From Acidobacteriota bacterium (GTDB lineage: Bacteria; Acidobacteriota; Terriglobia; Terriglobales; Acidobacteriaceae), in NCBI GenBank assembly GCA_021805265.1, contig JAJZFR010000373.1:1-9085 (forward strand): a DNA stretch of 9,085 nucleotides, in the 5' to 3' direction. Under the pieces are notes generated by a model that did not search any database, had not been told where the DNA came from, and saw only the letters and a program-made list of their open reading frames with translations. Below, one piece after another: positions 1-5,022 of the stretch (the first letter of the stretch is position 1; each line of letters starts with the position of its first letter). A program made the position numbers and the translations under genes.

Positions 1-1
1 C

Positions 2-1003
2 CTCACCATGGTCTCCTATCTCTCCTCCGTCACCACCAACATCCCCTCCGGAACCATCGACGACGTGCGCGAGATCGACCTCGCCGGCAAGACCGTCAAA
101 GACCTCACCATGGACACCCTCAACCAGGAGCTGGCCACCTCGAACCTCCGCGACGCCAGCGGAAACCTCTACGTGATGAAGAGCTTTCATCACGACGTGC
201 TTCCCCTGCCCAACGGCCACTGGGTGCTGCTCGCCGCGTACACCAAAACCTACAACAATCTCACCGGATACTCTGCTCCCGTCTCCGTCATCGGCGACGC
301 AATTATTGACGTAGACCAGAACCTCAACCCCGACTGGGTCTGGAACACCTTCGACAACCTCGACATCAATCGCCGCCCCATGAACTTCCCCGACTGGACC
401 CACTCGAACGCGCTGCTCTACTCAAGCGACGATCACAACCTCCTGCTTTCCATCCGCCACCAGAACTGGATCGTCAAGATCGAATTCCTCGACGGCACTG
501 GCTCCGGCAAAATCCTCTGGCATCTCGGCGAAGGCGGAGACTTCAAGCTGGTCAACGGCGTCGATCCCACCGACTGGTTCTACGGCCAGCACGGCATGAA
601 TTATTTCTCCCAGAACACCACCGGCATCTTCGAGCTGGGCACCATGGACAACGGCATTGATCGCGACTTCCCCACCGGCCCCGTCTTCTGCACACCCAAC
701 AAGCCCGCCAATCCGCAGTGTTACTCCACCGTCCCCGTGCTCCAGATCAACGAGTCCAACATGACCGCAACTCTGGTCACCCACTACGAACCTGGCCCAA
801 CCTTCTACAGCTACTTCGGCGGCGACGCGCAACTGCTCGAAAACAACGACATCCAGGCCGACTTCTGCTCCAAGCCAGGCGGCTCCGAAATTCAGGAACT
901 CAACCCCACAGCAACTCAGGTCATCTGGGACGCAACCACCCCCAACGCAAACCAGTACCGCGTCCTCCGCGAGCCAAGCCTCTACCCCGGCGTCCAGTGG
1001 TAG
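2..1003 (+). CDS. Arylsulfotransferase (ASST) family protein, C-terminal part
   Basis: The reading frame is open at the left edge of the window, so the N-terminus is missing; the ATG at 8 is probably internal. Numbering from that ATG, 331 residues are visible. The sequence resembles bacterial aryl-sulfate sulfotransferases (ASST, beta-propeller enzymes that transfer sulfate between phenolic compounds). An HHD motif lies at residues 61-63, a DWTHSNAL motif with His132, an SIRHQ motif with Arg150 and His151, and a GQHG motif with His195. By order and context these match the three active-site histidines and the arginine of the E. coli-type enzyme, with His195 the likely sulfate-accepting residue. 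Repeated short strands with Trp, Gly and Asp (for example ILWHLGEGGDF at 169-179) fit propeller blades. Three cysteines (228, 238, 287) could form a disulfide in an exported protein. Family membership is well supported; substrate and true sulfotransferase activity are unproven, since many members are annotated only by homology. The stop is TAG at 1001-1003. Confidence 0.82.
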   Translation, partial: LTMVSYLSSVTTNIPSGTIDDVREIDLAGKTVKDLTMDTLNQELATSNLRDASGNLYVMKSFHHDVLPLPNGHWVLLAAYTKTYNNLTGYSAPVSVIGDAIIDVDQNLNPDWVWNTFDNLDINRRPMNFPDWTHSNALLYSSDDHNLLLSIRHQNWIVKIEFLDGTGSGKILWHLGEGGDFKLVNGVDPTDWFYGQHGMNYFSQNTTGIFELGTMDNGIDRDFPTGPVFCTPNKPANPQCYSTVPVLQINESNMTATLVTHYEPGPTFYSYFGGDAQLLENNDIQADFCSKPGGSEIQELNPTATQVIWDATTPNANQYRVLREPSLYPGVQW

Positions 1004-1093
1004 CCTGAGCATGAGCCGACCGCAGCGGTCAGCGTTGGATCGGGTGGTCTTCACCTGGCGGAACGAAAACCTGATCCGCATCCTCAGCAACGG

Positions 1094-1552
1094 GTGGCCA
1101 AGGGTACAATTGCGACCATGAGTTGCGACTCGGCGACGAACGGTTTCCAGTTCACAAAGAACTACGTGCTGGGGCCGGGCGGCGAGGAGTTGACGACGCT
1201 GGATGGCAGCAATACGTGGCTGCGGACCAACGTCTACGTAGGCGGCAGGCTGATGGCGACTTACGATCAGGCGGGGCTGCACTTTCATCTGAGCGACCCG
1301 CTGGGCACACGGCGTGTGCAGTTGAGCGGCAACCTGACCAGCAGCAACCTGACCAGTTCGGGCCAGCCGCTGCCGCTCGGCCAGGCCGAACTCGATTGCC
1401 TCCCAAGCCAGCCTCCGGATTGCAGCGGACTCCCATCCACACGCTCCCTTGGCTCAACCCTTGTTTTCCGGTGCCACTTTGCGCAGAATTATCCCCTGTT
1501 GGCGCAAGATGGTTCCATGCGGATTTTCTCGTCAAACTCGTCGCCGGAGTGA
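1094..1552 (+). pseudogene. RHS-repeat-associated core fragment (remnant)
   Basis: The frame is open from directly after the arylsulfotransferase stop to the TGA ending at 1552. Recognisable RHS/YD-repeat core sequence begins at RVAKGT (about 1091) and ends around 1400. It includes NYVLGPGGEELTTLDG, NVYVGGRLMATYD and HFHLSDPLGTRRVQLSGN, the usual run-up to the RHS core of large secreted or cell-surface RHS proteins. Full-length RHS proteins are usually over 1000 residues. Here there is neither an upstream YD-repeat array nor the downstream fold-closing core and variable tip, so this is a truncated piece rather than a working gene. Possible starts are GTG 1094 or ATG 1118, with no convincing ribosome binding site. 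After about 1400 the translation is rich in Ser, Pro and Cys and no longer resembles the family. An in-frame 15-bp tandem duplication gives NLTSSNLTSS at 1330-1356. Likely a leftover of recombination; expression is doubtful. Confidence 0.65.
1330..1356 (+). repeat. 15-bp-period tandem duplication inside RHS remnant
   Basis: CAACCTGACCAG occurs at 1330-1341 and again at 1345-1356, a period of 15 bases. It keeps the frame and encodes NLTSS twice. It sits just after the DPLGTRRVQ motif of the RHS fragment. Probably replication slippage in a sequence no longer under strong constraint. Confidence 0.7.
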
Positions 1553-1740
1553 GCCTCGAATTTGCCTCGTTCGCTTCCCCGCAAAAACGACCCCCCTTTT
1601 TGCGTACCTTTTGTTCGCCTTTTCCCAATAACAACATTATTATCAATCACTTATAAATCAAATTGTGCACTATAAAGTGTGCAAATAACCAGAAATGCTC
1701 ACTTTCGCGTATTGGCGGGTGGCCACGATCCTGGGAAGTT
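1553..1740. other. AT-rich non-coding stretch
   Basis: No credible gene is seen here. From about 1600 to 1700 the composition switches from GC-rich to clearly AT-rich (for example the ATAACAACATTATTATC run near 1627-1643), unlike the rest of the window. It contains an imperfect inverted repeat at 1663-1684. It lies between the RHS fragment and the duplicated pncB tail, so it may mark foreign DNA or an intergenic control region whose gene has been lost. Confidence 0.5.
1663..1684. repeat. Imperfect inverted repeat in AT-rich region
   Basis: TTGTGCACT (1663-1671) and AGTGTGCAA (1676-1684) can pair as a 9-bp stem with two G-U wobbles and a 4-base ATAA loop. As DNA it is a near-symmetric dyad that could be a protein-binding site; as RNA it is a weak hairpin. 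There is no adjacent intact gene that it obviously regulates. Confidence 0.4.
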
Positions 1741-1758
1741 ATCACTCACTGAGGGTGC

Positions 1759-1801
1759 CCCCGGTCCCTGCACTTGACACCCTTGCATTTGGGGACCGGG
1801 G
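1759..1801. repeat. Long-stem inverted repeat (hairpin, REP-like or terminator)
   Basis: CCCCGGTCCC at 1759-1768 is exactly complementary to GGGACCGGGG at 1792-1801, a perfect 10-bp GC-rich stem with a 23-base loop. GAGGGTG also occurs directly on each side, at 1751-1757 and 1801-1807. There is no U-run for a classic intrinsic terminator. It could be a dispersed intergenic palindrome or a transcription-stop hairpin. It lies 14 bp left of the pncB-tail copy. If the cassette between the two copies were removed, this hairpin would sit immediately downstream of pncB. Confidence 0.55.
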
Positions 1802-1815
1802 AGGGTGGCTACCGT

Positions 1816-1908
1816 CACGCACAGCCCGCAGCGGCGCGCAAGAGCCGACCGCTCACACCAGCGTCGGCAGGTTGCTCATCCCCTCGGCGCCAAAGACGCG
1901 CCGACAGC
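1816..1908 (-). repeat. Left direct-repeat copy: duplicated 3' end of pncB
   Basis: These 93 bases match 3531-3623 at 89 positions; the mismatches are at 1869, 1883, 1886 and 1905. Read on the minus strand, the copy encodes RRVFGAEGMSNLPTLV and the same TGA stop (1853-1855), the C-terminus of nicotinate phosphoribosyltransferase with Gln changed to Leu. The 37 bases beyond the stop (1816-1852) are identical in both copies. Two of the four differences are synonymous in the pncB frame. The rest of the gene is absent here, so this is a gene-end remnant and not an expressed gene. Together with the right copy it brackets the GNAT and ParD/ParE genes. Confidence 0.88.
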
Positions 1909-1993
1909 ATTCCAATGTTCAACTCAGGTTCGATAAGCGACTTGGCACCAACTCAATAGCGTCTCGGATGGGAAGCGCGTTTCCGAGGACCGA
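1909..1993. other. Spacer between pncB-tail copy and GNAT gene
   Basis: No gene, clear terminator or repeat is visible in these 85 bases. They separate the left repeat copy from the stop of the acetyltransferase gene. Confidence 0.4.
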
Positions 1994-2533
1994 TCAGAGG
2001 TGCAGACGCATAATGTGACGGCGTTCCCCCGCGGTTCCTACCTCGCAAAAGCCAAGAGATACAAATGTCTCGACAAATCCCATAAAGCGATAACTCGGTG
2101 ACTCGCGATCAACCGGATATGCTTCAAGGATAGTCGCATTGCTCGCCCTTGCATGTGCAGCAGCTGCCTGAATGATCTGTGAAGTCAAACCCTTACTCCG
2201 GTGTGTGCGTTTGATAAACATGCATGCCAGAGACCAGACACGCTCCGTGTCGTTTAGATGCACTCCTCCAAGACTTCGGTATGTCTCCCGTGGCGCGATT
2301 GAACACCACGCGACAGGCTCGCCCTCGAAATAGCCGACCAGCCCGATGGGCGTTCCGCAATCTACTCTGGCTTTGATCTGAGCCCGACGGCTGTTGCCGT
2401 CGCGTTGTTTCGCTTCTACCGTGGAGGCGCGCCATACCATGCACCAACAGGTCTTGGGACCGCCTCGCTCTTCAAACAGCGTCGCGAAATCATCCCAAGA
2501 CTCCTTTGTGACTTCTCGAAACTCCAGGCGCAT
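1994..2533 (-). CDS. GNAT family N-acetyltransferase
   Basis: Predicted acetyl-CoA-dependent N-acetyltransferase of 179 residues, a normal length for the GNAT fold. The N-terminal part carries the CWCMVWR motif (residues 29-35) and the GYFEGEPVAWCSIAPRE strand pair typical of a GNAT subgroup found in many soil bacteria. The acetyl-CoA-binding motif A is WSLACMFIKRTHRSKGLTSQ (100-119), where the HRSKGL loop stands for the usual R/Q-x-x-G-x-G/A. It is followed by a helix, AYPVD (138-142), and a C-terminal GF.EV strand. I chose ATG 2533 because GGAGAGG lies six bases upstream; ATG 2539 touches that Shine-Dalgarno sequence, and the longer form from 2644 adds a poorly conserved basic segment. It is transcribed away from the ParD/ParE pair and lies between the two pncB-tail repeats, so it is probably accessory cargo. 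The substrate (small molecule, antibiotic or protein) cannot be told from sequence. Confidence 0.87.
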   Translation of the reverse strand: MRLEFREVTKESWDDFATLFEERGGPKTCWCMVWRASTVEAKQRDGNSRRAQIKARVDCGTPIGLVGYFEGEPVAWCSIAPRETYRSLGGVHLNDTERVWSLACMFIKRTHRSKGLTSQIIQAAAAHARASNATILEAYPVDRESPSYRFMGFVETFVSLGFCEVGTAGERRHIMRLHL

Positions 2534-2773
2534 GCTCATCCTCTCCGCTACAACTTTACCCCCAGCTTTCGGCTTTGGTGGATCGTCCGAGAAAGACAGT
2601 AAGCGAAGCGCTGGGAGTCGATATCCTGTGTGCCGTTTGGTCATGAAAAATCGGCTTTACGGAAGTCAGCTCGATATGGCTGGCTCGCCCGATTTGGAGG
2701 CGCGTTGGTGACGGGCAGCAAATGATCGGCTATGCTGCTGGTATGATCTTTTCCTACTGGAGAGGAACAGCCC
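2534..2773. promoter_or_regulatory. Divergent intergenic region between GNAT gene and parDE
   Basis: About 240 bases separate the two divergent start codons, so promoters for both sides should be here. On the + strand a TATGAT at 2742-2747 resembles a -10 box, but no good -35 is spaced correctly. ATGATC occurs as a direct repeat at 2722-2727 and 2743-2748, 21 bp apart (two helical turns). That arrangement would suit binding by a ribbon-helix-helix protein such as the downstream ParD homologue. GGAGAGGA at 2759-2766 is the ribosome binding site for the antitoxin gene. The promoter and operator assignments are inference. Confidence 0.35.
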
Positions 2774-3055
2774 GTGGCAAATATCGAGAATATCAGCATC
2801 GCGCTGCCGCTTGAGATGGTGACGGCAGTCCGTCAGGCGGTGAACAACGGCGAGTATGCGTCCAGCAGCGAAGTGATTCGGGATGCCCTGCGCGACTGGA
2901 CGTTGAAGCGGAGCCTACGACGGCAGGGTATCGAGGAGCTACGCGAGGTGTGGCAGGAAGCGCTTCAGGACAAGTCACCGGGGATTCCGATGGACGACGT
3001 ACTTGACCGGTTGGAGCGAAAGTACCAACTGATCGCCGATCAGACAGGACGCTGA
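2774..3055 (+). CDS. parD: ParD-like antitoxin (ribbon-helix-helix)
   Basis: A 93-residue antitoxin of a type II toxin-antitoxin module. Residues 5-46 match the CopG/ParD ribbon-helix-helix DNA-binding domain: beta strand ENISIALP, then helix EMVTAVRQAVNNGEYAS with the family-typical GEYASSSEVIRDALRDW motif (27-42). The C-terminal half (47-93) is charged and helical, the part that in this family wraps around and neutralises the toxin. The start is GTG 2774, seven bases after GGAGAGGA; no in-frame ATG fits. The stop is two bases before the toxin start, so the pair is one operon. In this family antitoxin and toxin together repress their own promoter; here the upstream ATGATC repeats are candidate sites. 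Family assignment is strong; activity is inferred. Confidence 0.92.
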   Translation: MANIENISIALPLEMVTAVRQAVNNGEYASSSEVIRDALRDWTLKRSLRRQGIEELREVWQEALQDKSPGIPMDDVLDRLERKYQLIADQTGR

Positions 3056-3057
3056 GG

Positions 3058-3354
3058 TTGCGCGTCGAACTTTCACGGTTCATCGAAGGCGACCTGGATG
3101 CCATTGCGGAGTACATTGCGCAGGATAGTCCCATCCGGGCAGTGTCCTTCATTCGGGAGATACGGGAACGGTTCCGCGAGGTGGGAAAGGGGCAGTTGCT
3201 GTTCCAACTCAGGCCCGAGATCGGCAAAGACGCGCGGATGGCCCTGGTGGGACGCTACGCAATCCTGTTCCGGGTGGTGAGCGATGCGGTCAGGATCGAG
3301 CGTGTGCTCTATGGCGGCCGCGATCTTGTGGGCCTGCTGGACAAAGAGCAATAG
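3058..3354 (+). CDS. parE: ParE-like toxin, RelE/ParE superfamily
   Basis: A 98-residue toxin, full length for the RelE/ParE superfamily. The N-terminus RVELSRFIEGDLDAIAEYIAQDSP (2-25) has the typical beta strand followed by a D-L-x-x-I-x-x-Y-I helix. A second helix (26-43) and a beta sheet follow, containing RPEIGKDARMALVGRYAILFRV (52-73) and the C-terminal RIERVLYGGRDL (79-90) seen in ParE proteins. Family members with known action poison DNA gyrase, and lethality is blocked by the partner ParD. I infer a TTG start at 3058, two bases after the antitoxin stop; no ATG lies near the N-terminal strand. Initiation probably depends on coupling to the upstream gene, with GAGG touching the start and AGGAC at 3046-3050 as possible binding site. 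The gene ends with TAG and converges on pncB. Confidence 0.9.
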   Translation: MRVELSRFIEGDLDAIAEYIAQDSPIRAVSFIREIRERFREVGKGQLLFQLRPEIGKDARMALVGRYAILFRVVSDAVRIERVLYGGRDLVGLLDKEQ

Positions 3355-3530
3355 TGGTCTGTAAACGTAACCGTTGCAGCTCCACTCACCTCGGTTGCGG
3401 CATGTTTGTACCGCGAAGTCGGCTTTTGGGAAGTAATCCGCCTTTCTGCTCACATCGGACGCATTCAGTCCAACGCACTCATCCTGCGAACGGTCGAATC
3501 CGTTTCGGGATCGGTTGTTATTCGGCGAAA
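3355..3530. other. Intergenic region between parE and pncB
   Basis: About 176 bases between two converging genes. I see no gene, no U-tailed terminator and no strong repeat before the 93-bp copy begins at 3531. Open frames that run through it are not conserved-looking and depend on neighbouring genes in other frames. Confidence 0.4.
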
Positions 3531-3623
3531 CACGCACAGCCCGCAGCGGCGCGCAAGAGCCGACCGCTCACACCAGCGTCGGCTGGTTGCTCATCCCTTC
3601 CGCGCCAAAGACGCGCCGATAGC
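3531..3623 (-). repeat. Right direct-repeat copy, overlapping the pncB 3' end
   Basis: Partner of 1816-1908 (89 of 93 identical). It covers the last 18 codons or so of pncB, its stop and 37 bases downstream. A 7-bp inverted repeat, AGCCGAC (3558-3564) with GTCGGCT (3578-3584), spans the stop codon; a substitution in the left copy breaks its outermost pair. Identity stops abruptly at both ends, so this looks like a duplication boundary rather than general homology. Confidence 0.88.
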
Positions 3624-4965
3624 GCGCAATATCCTCCGGCGTTCCGTTCGCCTTGGCAAAGTTGTCCGACAGCTTGACCGTCGCGCGGCCATTGGCCTCG
3701 GACAGCTTGCACACCAGGCTGATCGGATCGAAGGCCGACTCAGCCCCCGCGTCGCCCCGCGGATCGCAATCGCGAAAGTCGTTCGTCAGCAGCGTTCCCC
3801 AGCCCGCGCTGAAGCGTATCCGTCGTCCGGGCAGCCATTTCGTCCCGTCCACAAAATCCTCCGCGCGGTGGAAATCCCTCGCCGTGAACGGCGGCTGAAT
3901 CGCCCCGGAAAATTGCGCGTGCAGCCCCAGAATCTGCTCCACATCCAGCCCGTCGGAGGCCACCAGCAGCTTGCTGCGCGGGTCGCGTCCGCGCTGCCCA
4001 AGCCAGGCGATATACTCCTCACCAGCCACAAACGGGTCCTTGCTGTCGATGCGCTGCCCGGTCCAGTCCGCAACCCAGTCTGGCGCGTCGCGCAGAAACT
4101 GCGTCGTCCCAAACGTATCCGGCAGCATCACCAGCAACTCGCGCTTGTAGGTGTTCTGCCACAGATCGAGCAGGTGATACTGCGCGGCCTTCAGTTGCGC
4201 GTCATCGTCGGCCAGCGCGGCCAGCGCCATCGGCAGCTCGTGGGCATTGGTGCCAATCGCCTCCAGATCGTGCTTGTAGGCCAGATAGGTATTCGACGTG
4301 CCGGTGAACGACTCGCCCAGCGAATCCCGCATCGCGTTGACCACGTACTCCTGCCACAGGAAACTGTGCCTGCGCCGCGTGCCAAAGTCCGCCACGCGCA
4401 ACCCCGGCACTCCGCGCAGCCGCTCAATCTTGCCCCACAGCCGAGCCTTCGCCCGAGCATACAAAATATCCAGCGCAAACTCGCTCAGCGCGCGCATCGC
4501 GAAGCGCGATTTCAGCTCGCTCAGAATCGAAAGCGCATACACCTCCCACAGCGTCACCAGCGGCCACGCGCCCGCAAATCTCAGATGGAGCTGCCCATCC
4601 ACCGAGGCAATGCTGTACTCCGGCAGGCGCAGATCGCGATCCAGCCACTCCAGAAACGCCGGCTCGAAGATCCCCCGCGTACCGTAGAAAGTATTGCCCG
4701 CCAGCCAGATCAACTCCGACTTCCGAAAGCGCAGATTCCTCACATAATCCAACTGCATCCGCAGGTCGTCTTCCGAGATAATCTCCGCCAGCCGCACACT
4801 CGACGAGCGATTCACGATGGTGAACGCCACCTCGACCTTGGGGAAATGCTTCCAGATAAACTGCAACATCAGCAGCTTGTAAAAATCCGTGTCCAGCAGC
4901 GAACGCACAATCGGGTCCACGCGCCAGTTGTGGTTGTGCGCGCGCTCGGCAAGATTCACAATCAT
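3568..4965 (-). CDS. pncB: Nicotinate phosphoribosyltransferase
   Basis: Cytosolic NAD-salvage enzyme (Preiss-Handler pathway) that joins nicotinate and PRPP with ATP hydrolysis to make nicotinate mononucleotide. It has 465 residues, longer than the roughly 400 of E. coli PncB. Family landmarks in order: LLDTDFYKLLMLQ (23-35) at the N-terminus; FGTRRRHS (194-201); GTSNTYLAY (222-230); GTNAHELPMALAAL (238-251), whose His242 matches the autophosphorylated histidine; ASDGLDVEQI (336-345) in the barrel; and the phosphate-binding FSAGWGTLLTNDF (385-397). All key motifs are present, so the enzyme should be active. The ATG at 4965 gives the expected N-terminus. It is weakly preceded by AGG, and an overlapping out-of-frame ATG lies at 4979. 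GH5 is 57 bases upstream on the same strand, so co-transcription is possible but no functional link is evident. The last codons and stop are duplicated at 1816-1908. Confidence 0.96.
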   Translation of the reverse strand: MIVNLAERAHNHNWRVDPIVRSLLDTDFYKLLMLQFIWKHFPKVEVAFTIVNRSSSVRLAEIISEDDLRMQLDYVRNLRFRKSELIWLAGNTFYGTRGIFEPAFLEWLDRDLRLPEYSIASVDGQLHLRFAGAWPLVTLWEVYALSILSELKSRFAMRALSEFALDILYARAKARLWGKIERLRGVPGLRVADFGTRRRHSFLWQEYVVNAMRDSLGESFTGTSNTYLAYKHDLEAIGTNAHELPMALAALADDDAQLKAAQYHLLDLWQNTYKRELLVMLPDTFGTTQFLRDAPDWVADWTGQRIDSKDPFVAGEEYIAWLGQRGRDPRSKLLVASDGLDVEQILGLHAQFSGAIQPPFTARDFHRAEDFVDGTKWLPGRRIRFSAGWGTLLTNDFRDCDPRGDAGAESAFDPISLVCKLSEANGRATVKLSDNFAKANGTPEDIARYRRVFGAEGMSNQPTLV

Positions 4966-5022
4966 CGCTTGCGCCTCATGGCTTCAGTGTAGACGGCGCG
5001 GCAGAGGATACGATTCCCGCCG

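Noticed and set aside
422..1288. Open frame of 288 codons on the - strand opposite the arylsulfotransferase
   Set aside because: Overlaps a supported gene and the RHS fragment in antisense; Val/Gly/Ala-rich with no domain.
1695..2018. Open frame of 107 codons on the + strand through the hairpin and pncB-tail copy
   Set aside because: It runs through an inverted repeat and through the antisense of the pncB remnant; no ribosome binding site or motif supports translation.
3073..3537. Open frame of 154 codons on the - strand across parE and the parE-pncB gap
   Set aside because: Mostly antisense to parE; the non-overlapping part shows no recognisable family, so it was not called a gene.
1816..3623. 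The direct repeats as ends of an insertion sequence or a CRISPR-like array
   Set aside because: There are only two copies, 1.7 kb apart, containing gene-coding sequence, with no transposase and no terminal inverted repeats. A gene-end duplication explains them better.
4986..4991. TACACT on the - strand as -10 box of pncB
   Set aside because: No matching -35 element at proper spacing; a single hexamer is too weak to report as a promoter.
3406..4992. Long open frame of 528 codons on the + strand opposite pncB
   Set aside because: It lies antisense to a gene with full family motifs. The translation is rich in Arg, Gln, His and Pro with no recognisable domain, as expected from the complementary strand of GC-rich coding DNA.
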